The notes under the pieces were generated by a model, which was given only the letters and a program-made list of their open reading frames with translations, was not told the origin of the DNA and ran no database searches. Positions 37,000 to 44,294 of a stretch of 64,000 nucleotides of DNA are shown here, one piece after another (positions within the stretch are counted from its first letter, which is position 1; each line of letters begins with the position of its first letter). Made by a program: the position numbers and the translations under genes. Source of the DNA: Streptomyces parvus (lineage in GTDB: Bacteria > Actinomycetota > Actinomycetes > Streptomycetales > Streptomycetaceae); NCBI RefSeq assembly GCF_014648875.1, contig NZ_BMRY01000001.1:789304-853303 (forward strand), read 5' to 3'.

Positions 37000-38493
37000 A
37001 TGCAGCTATCTCACGGGGGAGAGACCTCGCCCACCGGTGCCCCGGTGGCGCGCTGGTCGGTGGAGCAGGTGCTGGCACTGGCTCCTGACGCGGCGTCACG
37101 CAAGGCGGGCACGCGGCTCGGCGCGGCCGGTCCGTGGTCCGGCACGGGGAGCGACGCGACGGGTGCGGTGTGGGGCCTGTGCAAGGGAAGCGGAAGCACG
37201 CCCTATCGGACGGTGGTCGACACCACGGGGCCTGCCTACGCGTGCAGTTGCCCGAGCCGGAAGTTCCCGTGCAAGCACGCGCTGGGGCTGTTGCTGCTCC
37301 GGGCGTCCGACGATGCCGCGTTCCGGCCCGCCGAGCCGGCCGACTGGGTCGCAACATGGCTCGCGGGCCGGCGCGCACGCGCGGCACAGACGGGTGGCAG
37401 CTCCGCGGCGGGCGGCGACGGCGCGCGGGGCCCCGTCGACACGGACGCCGCCAGAAAGCGGGCGGAGCGCCGCGCGGAGCGGGTCACGGGCGGTGCCCAG
37501 GAGCTGGAACAGCGCCTGGGCGACCTGCTGCGCGGTGGCCTGGCCGCGACCGACCGCTCGGGGTACGGCCTGTGGGAGGAGACCGCGGCGCGCATGGTCG
37601 ACGCCCAGGCCCCCGGTCTCGCCGCCCGGGTGCGGGAGTTGGGCGCGATCACCGGGTCCGGGGCGGGCTGGCCGGTCCGGTTGCTGGAGGAGTGCGCGCT
37701 GCTCCATCTGCTGGACACGGCCTGGCTCGGCCGGGACCGGCTGCCGGATCCGCTGGCCGCGACCGTGCGGACGAGAGTGGGGCTGCCCATGTCCGCCGAA
37801 GGGCCCCCGGTCCGTGACCACTGGCTGGTCCTCGCGCAGTACGACACCCCGGACGGCAAGATCGTCACCCGCCGGATCTGGCTGTACGGGCGGGGGTCGG
37901 GCCGCACCGCTCTGCTGCTCTCGTTCGGCGCGGCGGGCCGGTCCCCGGACCGGGCACTGCCGGTGGGGGCGACGATCGACGCCGAGCTGACGCCGTATCC
38001 GGGCGGCGGGCAGCTCCGGGCGGAGCCGAGCGAGCAGTTCGGGACCACGGCCTCGGCCGGTCCCCCGCCGGGGATCGCCGCAGCGGCGGCACCGGCCGTG
38101 TACGGGAACGCCCTGCGGGAGGACCCCTGGCTGGAGGCCTGGCCGGTCACCCTGCGCGACGTCATACCCGTGCCGTCGAAGGACGGCTGGCAGCTGGCCG
38201 ACGCCCACGCCGGTGCCCAACCCGGTGCTCCCGCCGGTGCCCACGCCGACAGCACCGCGGACGAACCCGCTGACGGCCCGGCCGACGCCCGCACCGGATC
38301 CGCGCTGCCGATCGCCCCGGCCGCGCTGTCCCGGCCGGGCCTGTGGAAGCTCGTCGCCCTGTCCGGCGGCGGCCCGGTCACCGTGTTCGGCGAGCTGGGC
38401 CACCGCGGCTTCGACCCGTTCGCGGCCTGGGACCCGGGCGAGCGGGAGGAGGGCGGGGGCACGACGGGCGGGTCGCTCGTCCAACTGGTCTGA
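37000..38493 (+). CDS. SWIM zinc-finger protein
   Basis: 497-residue protein. The SWIM finger C82-S-C84-x6-C91-K-H93 (YACSCPSRKFPCKHALGL) binds zinc and usually DNA or protein. A charged helix follows (Ala/Arg/Glu, 140-180), then a domain with HWLVLAQYDTPDGKIVTRRIWLYGRG and EDPWLEAWPVTLRDVIPVP, and an Ala/Asp/Pro linker (about 405-440) before a C-terminal segment. ATG 37000 follows CGGAG with 2-3 nt spacing, so it may be leaderless; longer frames upstream are unlikely. First gene of the operon with DUF5691, and functionally tied by conserved neighbourhood to MoxR-DUF5682-VWA on the other strand. Confidence 0.85.
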   Translation: MQLSHGGETSPTGAPVARWSVEQVLALAPDAASRKAGTRLGAAGPWSGTGSDATGAVWGLCKGSGSTPYRTVVDTTGPAYACSCPSRKFPCKHALGLLLLRASDDAAFRPAEPADWVATWLAGRRARAAQTGGSSAAGGDGARGPVDTDAARKRAERRAERVTGGAQELEQRLGDLLRGGLAATDRSGYGLWEETAARMVDAQAPGLAARVRELGAITGSGAGWPVRLLEECALLHLLDTAWLGRDRLPDPLAATVRTRVGLPMSAEGPPVRDHWLVLAQYDTPDGKIVTRRIWLYGRGSGRTALLLSFGAAGRSPDRALPVGATIDAELTPYPGGGQLRAEPSEQFGTTASAGPPPGIAAAAAPAVYGNALREDPWLEAWPVTLRDVIPVPSKDGWQLADAHAGAQPGAPAGAHADSTADEPADGPADARTGSALPIAPAALSRPGLWKLVALSGGGPVTVFGELGHRGFDPFAAWDPGEREEGGGTTGGSLVQLV

Positions 38494-38500
38494 CCCGGAC

Positions 38501-38547
38501 GGGCGGACCGACCGGGGGCGGACCGACCGGCGGGGCAGACCGACCGG
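38501..38547 (+). repeat. Tandem 15-bp repeat between SWIM and DUF5691 genes
   Basis: Two identical 15-bp units (38501-38515, 38516-38530) and a diverged 17-bp third (38531-38547) contain (G)GGCGGACCGACCGG. It sits in the 203-nt spacer of the operon. Confidence 0.65.
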
Positions 38548-38696
38548 GGCCTGCGCACCGGCGCCCGCGCCCACACACGCACATTCCTCACCGCACTGCC
38601 CACCGCCCCTGCCCGCCGCCACGGTCCACTGCCCTACGTCCTTGTCCGCTCCCCCTGTCCGACATCCGCGCATCCCTGCCACGGGAGGGGAAAGAG

Positions 38697-40382
38697 ATGC
38701 CTCACACGACCGGCCCCACCGCAACCACCACCGCCGACGCCTCCACCACCCCCGCTTCCACGTCCACGTCCACGTCCGCGTCCGCGTCCGTCGACGCCCT
38801 CCCCTGGGAGGACCTGGTCACCTCGGCTCTCCTGGGCACCGACCGCCGCCCTCCGGCATCGCGCGGCGGCCCCGTGCCGGCCGATGCTCCCGCGGCCCTG
38901 CTGGACGCCGCCGCCCTGCACACCGTGCGGCGGCGGGCCGGGCTGCTCCCCGCCGTGCCGGAGGCCCGGCCCGAGCCCGCCGCCCCGGATCCGCGCCCGG
39001 CGCTCCCCGAAGCCGCCCGGCACCGGCTCGCCCACCTGCTGGCGGACCGTTCCGCGCCCTCGGGCGGCGGGCGGCGCGGGACCGCACCCGACCTCACCGA
39101 GCTCATCCCCCAGTGGCTGGCCATCGCCAACCGGAGGGGCTTCCGCGCCCCGGCGGCTCTGCTGCCCCCGCTGCTGGACGCCGCCCGTGCGCGTACGGAC
39201 CTGCGCCCGCAGGCGCTCGCGTTCGCCGGGCCGCGCGGCAGATGGCTGGCCGGGCTGAATCCCGACTGGAAGTTCGCCCTGCGGGGCTCCGCGAGCGGTG
39301 CGCCGCCGACCGACACCACGGACCCGGACGCGGTGGCCCGGCTGTGGGAGGAGGGGCTGTTCGCGGAAAGGGTCGCGCTGCTCGACGCCGTACGGGCGCA
39401 GGATCCGCCCGCCGGACTCGCCCTGCTCGCCACCACGTGGTCCGCCGAACGGGCCGAGGACCGGCTGATGTTCCTGGATTCCCTGCGGTCGGGGCTCGGC
39501 GACGCCGACGAGCCGTTCCTGGAGCAGGCCCTGTCCGACCGCAGCCGCAATGTCCGCGCAACCGCCGCCGAACTGCTCTCCGCCCTGCCAGGATCGGCAC
39601 TCGCCGGACGGATGGCGGCCCGCGCGATGTCCTGCGTGCACCCGGACCGTACGGGGGACGTCGCCGCCATCGCCGTGGAGGCGCCGCACGAGTGCGACGC
39701 GGGCATGCAGCGCGACGGTGTCATGGCCGTCCCGCCGACGGGCCGGGGCGAACGCTCGTGGTGGCTGGGGCAGTTGGTGGAGGCCACCCCGCTCGGTGTC
39801 TGGGAGGAGCGGTTCGGCGGGCGTCCGGCCGAAGAGGTCGTGGCCCTGCCCGTCGCCGACGACTGGGCCGACGAGCTGCACACCGCCTGGTGCCGGGCGG
39901 CGGTCCGGCAGCGCGATCCACGGTGGGCCCGGGCCCTGCTCGGGCGCCCGTCGGCGCCGGTGGCGAGCGGCCCCGGGACCGCCTCGATCGCCGAGCGCTC
40001 GAAGCTCCTCGCGATTCTGGACGCCGGGGAACGTGCTTCCTGGGTGGCCGGGTTCATCGCGGCGCACGGCCTGTCGGAGGCCTTCCAGCTGCTCGGGGTG
40101 TGCACGGTCCCCTGGGCCGGGCCGCTCGGGCGTGCGGTGGTCGACGCGCTCGACATCGCGCGGGACGGCGGAAGTTATCCGTGGAGCTTCAGCGGGGTGA
40201 TGGGCCTCGCGGAGCGCTGTCTCGATCCGGCCGAGGCCGACCGGCTTGAGGTCCTGACGGCCGCGCAGGACGAACAGGAGGGGGCATCGCCGGGGGCGGG
40301 CGGCTATTGGTCGGAGGCCTTCCAGCGCCTGGTCTCCACTCTGCGGCTGCGCGCCGCGATGGAGGCCGAGCTGATGGCCTGA
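38697..40382 (+). CDS. DUF5691 family protein
   Basis: 561-residue protein. ATG 38697 follows GGGAGGGG; the N-terminus is Thr/Ser-rich (TSTSTSASASV). The core is alpha-helical with HEAT-like character (LPWEDLVTSALLGTDRRPP; LAGLNPDWKFAL; WSAERAEDRLMFLDSLRSGLGDADEPFLEQALSDRSRNVRATAAELLSALPGS in outline), then WWLGQLVEATPLGVW. Only the family is recognised. It regularly travels with SWIM, MoxR, DUF5682 and VWA genes, so it is presumably a scaffold of the same machine. A hairpin terminator separates it from convergent icmB. Confidence 0.8.
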   Translation: MPHTTGPTATTTADASTTPASTSTSTSASASVDALPWEDLVTSALLGTDRRPPASRGGPVPADAPAALLDAAALHTVRRRAGLLPAVPEARPEPAAPDPRPALPEAARHRLAHLLADRSAPSGGGRRGTAPDLTELIPQWLAIANRRGFRAPAALLPPLLDAARARTDLRPQALAFAGPRGRWLAGLNPDWKFALRGSASGAPPTDTTDPDAVARLWEEGLFAERVALLDAVRAQDPPAGLALLATTWSAERAEDRLMFLDSLRSGLGDADEPFLEQALSDRSRNVRATAAELLSALPGSALAGRMAARAMSCVHPDRTGDVAAIAVEAPHECDAGMQRDGVMAVPPTGRGERSWWLGQLVEATPLGVWEERFGGRPAEEVVALPVADDWADELHTAWCRAAVRQRDPRWARALLGRPSAPVASGPGTASIAERSKLLAILDAGERASWVAGFIAAHGLSEAFQLLGVCTVPWAGPLGRAVVDALDIARDGGSYPWSFSGVMGLAERCLDPAEADRLEVLTAAQDEQEGASPGAGGYWSEAFQRLVSTLRLRAAMEAELMA

Positions 40383-40406
40383 CGGTGACGGAGGGGCCGC
40401 CTCCGG

Positions 40407-40449
40407 CCCGGGACGGAGACGGGCCCGTGTACGGCGGGCCCGTCCCGGG
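40407..40449. terminator. Bidirectional hairpin between DUF5691 gene and icmB
   Basis: CCCGGGAC (40407-40414) pairs with GTCCCGGG (40442-40449) and GGGCCC (40421-40426) with GGGCCC (40436-40441), with a 6-nt bulge on the 5' side. Lies between the two convergent stops. Confidence 0.75.
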
Positions 40450-40457
40450 TGCGGCGT

Positions 40458-40871
40458 TCAGGTCTGGGCGGCCTGGCGGACGTTGGCGTTGACCCACGTG
40501 ACGATCTCGGTCGTCGTCGCCCCCGGGGTGAAGAGCTCCGCGACGCCCAGCTTCTTCAGCGGGGCGATGTCGTCCTCCGGGATGATCCCGCCGCCGAACA
40601 CCTTGATGTCCTCCGCCTCGCGGGCCTTCAGCAGCTCGATCACCTTGGCGAACAGCGTGTTGTGCGCCCCGGAGAGGATCGAGAGGCCGATGGCGTCGGC
40701 GTCCTCCTGGATCGCCGTGTCGACGATCTGCTCGGGCGTCTGGTGGAGCCCGGTGTAGATCACCTCCATGCCGGCGTCCCGCAACGCCCGCGCGATGACT
40801 TTGGCCCCGCGGTCGTGGCCGTCGAGGCCCGGCTTGGCCACCACCACACGGATCGGACCGGTCACACCCAT
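40458..40871 (-). CDS. icmB: Isobutyryl-CoA mutase small (B12-binding) subunit
   Basis: 137-residue stand-alone cobalamin-binding domain. The B12 motif D17-G-H19-D-R-G22 supplies the lower axial histidine, with [10 protein letters not shown] and [10 protein letters not shown] completing the pocket. The size and sequence fit IcmB, which pairs with IcmA encoded elsewhere to interconvert isobutyryl-CoA and n-butyryl-CoA for branched acid and polyketide precursor supply. ATG 40869-40871 follows GGAGG with 5 nt spacing; a longer frame to 40949 is less likely. The promoter region carries a DnaA-box-like sequence. Confidence 0.85.
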   Translation of the reverse strand: MGVTGPIRVVVAKPGLDGHDRGAKVIARALRDAGMEVIYTGLHQTPEQIVDTAIQEDADAIGLSILSGAHNTLFAKVIELLKAREAEDIKVFGGGIIPEDDIAPLKKLGVAELFTPGATTTEIVTWVNANVRQAAQT

Positions 40872-40924
40872 CACTGCCTCCACCTGGTCTCCCGCGTCTG
40901 AAGGGACGGGGATGTGAACGAACG

Positions 40925-40933
40925 TTATCCACA
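40925..40933. promoter_or_regulatory. Perfect DnaA-box-like 9-mer upstream of icmB
   Basis: TTATCCACA at 40925-40933, a match to the general DnaA box. On the minus strand the same bases include GATAAC, a reasonable -10 for icmB with CTGTGG 16 nt upstream. A DnaA box covering a -10 could couple expression to replication; a single box may also be chance. Confidence 0.4.
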
Positions 40934-41052
40934 GCATCCCGCAAGCCACAGTTTCGCGGCAGGCGGGGAGGGGGAAATCACACGTGGGACATGTTCGCCA
41001 GGCGTCGTCCCGGCATCACGCGGAGTTCCGGCCGCGCGGGGCCTCGGCGCCA

Positions 41053-41270
41053 GGGGGTGTCTTGCCGATCAGGCCCGCGCGCCGGGCCTGATCGGCAAGA
41101 CGCCTCCCAGGGGAGCCGCTACGAGGTCGCCGTACCACCGCGCCGCCAGCCGCACGGCACGGTGGTACGGCCCCACGCACCCGGTCACGGCCGCCCGGCC
41201 GGGTCGGCAGCACTCCTCGTCCCGCCACCCACAAGGGCGTACGGGGACGGGAGCCGCCTCCCCGTACGCC
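41053..41270 (+). other. Structured intergenic region with three long perfect hairpins
   Basis: Within the 416-nt space between icmB and the lipase gene lie three hairpins: a 19-bp perfect stem (41059-41077 with 41083-41101, extended with wobble pairs to 41053-41107), a 12-bp perfect stem (41129-41140 with 41160-41171, 19-nt loop) and a 12-bp perfect stem (41236-41247 with 41259-41270, 11-nt loop). The last ends 5 nt before the lipase AGGAGG. No open frame with coding character is present. The region could be a cis-acting leader RNA, a small RNA with terminator, or stacked terminators of lost genes. Confidence 0.6.
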
Positions 41271-41287
41271 GGTGCAGGAGGCCGGCC

Positions 41288-42196
41288 GTGAAGTTCCCCC
41301 CACCCCTCTCACCGCTGACCCACCTCACCCACCTGGCCCGCCGCACCCGCCTGCCCCGGCCTCCGGGGCCCCGGCTGTCGTCCGCGCTGCTCGGCGCCAC
41401 CGCGCTGGAGCTGTTCGTCCTCGCCGGGCGCCTGGCCGTCTACCCCTTCGGGCTCGCCCCCGAACGGGGCGGGACCGCGCCCGCCGAAGCCGGGCCCCCC
41501 GCGATCACCGACCCCCCGGCCCCGGCCACCACCGTGCCGCCCGTCGTGCCGTCCGCCGCGCCGCCCGTCGTTCTGCTGCACGGCTTCATCGACAACCGCT
41601 CCGCGTTCGTCGTCCTGCGCCGCACGCTGGCCCGCCACGGCCGCCGCCCGGAATCCCTCAACTACTCGCCGCTGACCCGTGACGTCCGTACCGCCGCCGG
41701 GCTGCTCGGCCGGCATGTGGAGGAGATCTGCGCGCGCACCGGGCACAGCCGGGTCGACATCGTCGGGCACAGCCTCGGCGGCCTGATCGCCCGCTACTAC
41801 GTACAGCGGCTCGGCGGTGACCGGCGCGTGCGCACCCTGGTGACGCTCGGCACCCCGCACGGGGGCACCGCCGTCGCCCCCGGGGCGGGCGTTCACCCCA
41901 TCGTGCGGCAGATGCGCGGCGGTTCCTCCGTGATCGAGGAACTGCGCGGTCCCGCTCCCGGCTGCCGGACCCGGTTCGTGGGCTTCTGGAGCGAGCTGGA
42001 CCAGGTGATGGTCCCCGTCGGGACGGCGTGCGTCGACCACCCCGACCTCGACGCGGTGAACGTACGCGTCACCGGTATCGGACACCTCGCGCTGCCCGTG
42101 CACCCCACGGTGGCCGCCGCGGTCCGTGAGGCTCTTGAGGCACCGGAGGCCGGAGAGGACGACGCCACCTCCACCGGGACGACGTCCGCGGCCTGA
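41288..42196 (+). CDS. Alpha/beta hydrolase, lipase/esterase-like, membrane anchored
   Basis: 302-residue hydrolase. GTG 41288 follows AGGAGG with 6 nt spacing. A hydrophobic N-terminal helix (about 33-52; LSSALLGATALELFVLAGRL) anchors or exports it, then a Pro-rich linker. The catalytic parts are VVLLHGFIDNRSAF (oxyanion HG), G160-H-S162-L-G-G (nucleophile), D239 or a nearby Asp and H266 (TGIGHLALP). This resembles the EstA/LipA triacylglycerol lipase family acting outside the cell. Its leader contains the three-hairpin region, suggesting post-transcriptional control. Confidence 0.82.
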   Translation: MKFPPPLSPLTHLTHLARRTRLPRPPGPRLSSALLGATALELFVLAGRLAVYPFGLAPERGGTAPAEAGPPAITDPPAPATTVPPVVPSAAPPVVLLHGFIDNRSAFVVLRRTLARHGRRPESLNYSPLTRDVRTAAGLLGRHVEEICARTGHSRVDIVGHSLGGLIARYYVQRLGGDRRVRTLVTLGTPHGGTAVAPGAGVHPIVRQMRGGSSVIEELRGPAPGCRTRFVGFWSELDQVMVPVGTACVDHPDLDAVNVRVTGIGHLALPVHPTVAAAVREALEAPEAGEDDATSTGTTSAA

Positions 42197-42402
42197 AAAT
42201 AGAACATCACTCGAACATAGGGCCAAGGCTGTGCCTGCCGTCCACCGAAAGACGGCCGATTGCCCGTTTCCTGCGGGCCCAAAACCTGTCGAAGATTGTC
42301 GTCCTCACATACCGCCGGGTACAGTCGCGGCCACTGCTTCCCCCTGGGACACCCCTGACCGGGACCCAGAACAGTCCTGCTGCCGAGGCGAGAGAGACGT
42401 TG

Positions 42403-44226
42403 GTGAACGACCAGCACCCCCACGCCGGGCACGTCGGGTACGACGACCGATCGACCGGCAGCTTCGACACCGACCCGCTCTTCGGCTCGCTCCCCGGCGG
42501 CCACGACACCGGCTACGACGTCGGTCACCCCGCCGCCGGATACGGCGACGCCACCTACGGCCAGGGCACCTACGGCGCCGGATTCGCCACCACGTACGCG
42601 ACCGGACAGCCCGACCACAGCGGCCAGTACAACGCCTCCGCGTGGAACACCGGAGCCCAGCAGACGCTCACCCACGACGGCTACGCCGCTCAGGACCAGG
42701 GCCAGGAACACGCCCAGCAGGCCGCCCAGGCCCAGGCCACGCAGCAGTGGGACACCTCCGGGGCCTGGCAGCAGGTCGACGACCAGGACCTGACCGGCCA
42801 GTGGGCGACCACCGGCACCGGCGCGTTCCCCACCACAGGCTTCCCCTCCGCCCCGTACGGCACGGAGACCGCGTACGGGGCGGACCCGTACGACACGGGG
42901 GCTTACGACACCGGGGCGTACGGCACCGGGGCCTACGAGACGGCCGCCCAAGAGACCGGTACGTACCCCGCGGACACCGCGTACGGAACCGGCGGCGCCC
43001 ACGCGGCGGACGCCTACGGGACGGGGACGGACGCCTACGAGACCGGGGCGTACGCCACCACCGCCTTCACCACCGGCGCCTACGACACCGGGGCGTACGG
43101 GACCGGGACCTACGAGACCGGCGCGTACGGCACGGTCGCGTACGACAGCGGTGCCTACGACGCGACCGCCTGGAACTCCGGCGCCACGCCCGGGGACGCC
43201 GCGTACGAACCCGAACAGACGTCGCACTCACTGTACGAACAGCAGCCGGCCGACGCGACGGCGCACGAGGGGCCGGCCGAGCCGGACCACACGGCCGGTG
43301 ACCCGGCGGCCGACGCGTCCTCCACCTCCGAGTTCGCCGCCCTCACCCACGACTTCGCACAGGACACCGCGCCGGATGCCACGCCGGAGCCGGAAGGCGA
43401 ACCGCGGCAGGACGGCGGGGACGGTGTCCCCGCCCCGCACTCCGTGAACCGCACCGCGGTCCGTCCCCCCGCCCCGCGCAACCGGGCCCGCCGCCGCAAC
43501 CCCGCCAAGCGTTCCGCCCTGCTGACCGTCGCGGTGCCCTCCGCCTGCGTGATGAGCGTCGCGGGCATCGCGGCCGCCTCGGTCGGGATGCCCGGCGGCG
43601 AGGAGAAGCCGGAGGAGACGACCGCCTCGCTGGCGGTCGCCGACCCCAGCACGGTCAAGCCGGTCGCCGTCAACGACAAGCTCAACAACCAGCTCGAACA
43701 GCTCTCCGAGGGCAGCGACGACTTCCGCGAGCGCGCGAGCCGCACCCAGGAGCGCATCGACCTGCGGGAGCGGCAGGCGGCGGAGAAGAAGAAGCGCGAG
43801 GAGGAGGCCGCACGCCGTGAGGCGCTGCGCCCCAAGTTCGTCCTGCCGGTCAAGCAGCACGGGCTCTCCGCCTACTACGGCCAGGCGGGCGTCAACTGGA
43901 TGTCCGTGCACTCGGGCATCGACTTCCCCGTCTCGTACGGCACTCCGGTGATGGCCGCGACCGACGGCACCGTACGCACCCAGCTGAACAGCGCCTACGG
44001 GGTCATGGCGATCGTGACGGCCGCCGACGGCACCGAGACCTGGTACTGCCACCTCAGCAGCACCAAGATCCGCTCGGGCCCGGTGAAGGCAGGCGACGTC
44101 ATCGCGTACTCCGGGAACTCGGGCAACTCCACCGGCCCGCACCTGCACTTCGAGGTCCGGCCCGGTGGCGGCGCGGCGATCGACCCGCTGGTGTGGCTGC
44201 GCAGCAAGGGTCTCAACCCGGCCTGA
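42403..44226 (+). CDS. M23 family metallopeptidase with long Tyr/Gly/Thr repeat region
   Basis: About 607 residues from GTG 42403; TTG 42400 immediately before is an equally possible start. Residues 1-340 are disordered, with many Y(D/G/E)TGAY-type repeats (about 155-260). A basic patch (RNRARRRNPAKR) precedes a transmembrane helix (about 372-395), a coiled coil (425-475) and the C-terminal LytM/M23 domain with H504-S-G-I-D508 and HLHFEV zinc motifs, so it is probably active on peptidoglycan outside. The repeat half would be cytoplasmic, a possible scaffold at growth sites (inference). The 203-nt upstream region holds GAACAT twice (42206-42223) but no clear known motif. Confidence 0.85.
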   Translation: MNDQHPHAGHVGYDDRSTGSFDTDPLFGSLPGGHDTGYDVGHPAAGYGDATYGQGTYGAGFATTYATGQPDHSGQYNASAWNTGAQQTLTHDGYAAQDQGQEHAQQAAQAQATQQWDTSGAWQQVDDQDLTGQWATTGTGAFPTTGFPSAPYGTETAYGADPYDTGAYDTGAYGTGAYETAAQETGTYPADTAYGTGGAHAADAYGTGTDAYETGAYATTAFTTGAYDTGAYGTGTYETGAYGTVAYDSGAYDATAWNSGATPGDAAYEPEQTSHSLYEQQPADATAHEGPAEPDHTAGDPAADASSTSEFAALTHDFAQDTAPDATPEPEGEPRQDGGDGVPAPHSVNRTAVRPPAPRNRARRRNPAKRSALLTVAVPSACVMSVAGIAAASVGMPGGEEKPEETTASLAVADPSTVKPVAVNDKLNNQLEQLSEGSDDFRERASRTQERIDLRERQAAEKKKREEEAARREALRPKFVLPVKQHGLSAYYGQAGVNWMSVHSGIDFPVSYGTPVMAATDGTVRTQLNSAYGVMAIVTAADGTETWYCHLSSTKIRSGPVKAGDVIAYSGNSGNSTGPHLHFEVRPGGGAAIDPLVWLRSKGLNPA

Positions 44227-44247
44227 CGGAACGGCACAAGAGCGCGT

Positions 44248-44293
44248 ACACGAGTGAGGGGGAGGGCCCGGGAGCCCTCCCCCTCACTCGTGT
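44248..44293. terminator. 19-bp perfect-stem bidirectional terminator
   Basis: Arms 44248-44266 and 44275-44293 pair perfectly, loop of 8 nt. It ends 2 nt before the pcrA stop codon and 22 nt after the M23 stop, serving both convergent genes. Confidence 0.9.
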
Positions 44294-44294
44294 C

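Noticed and set aside
41016..41312. Short open frames within the three-hairpin region
   Set aside because: They are Arg/Gly/Pro-rich without ribosome sites and are created by the hairpin arms.
42206..42223. Two GAACAT copies as a LexA/SOS box before the M23 gene
   Set aside because: They are direct rather than inverted repeats and lack the GTTC half of the known SOS box.
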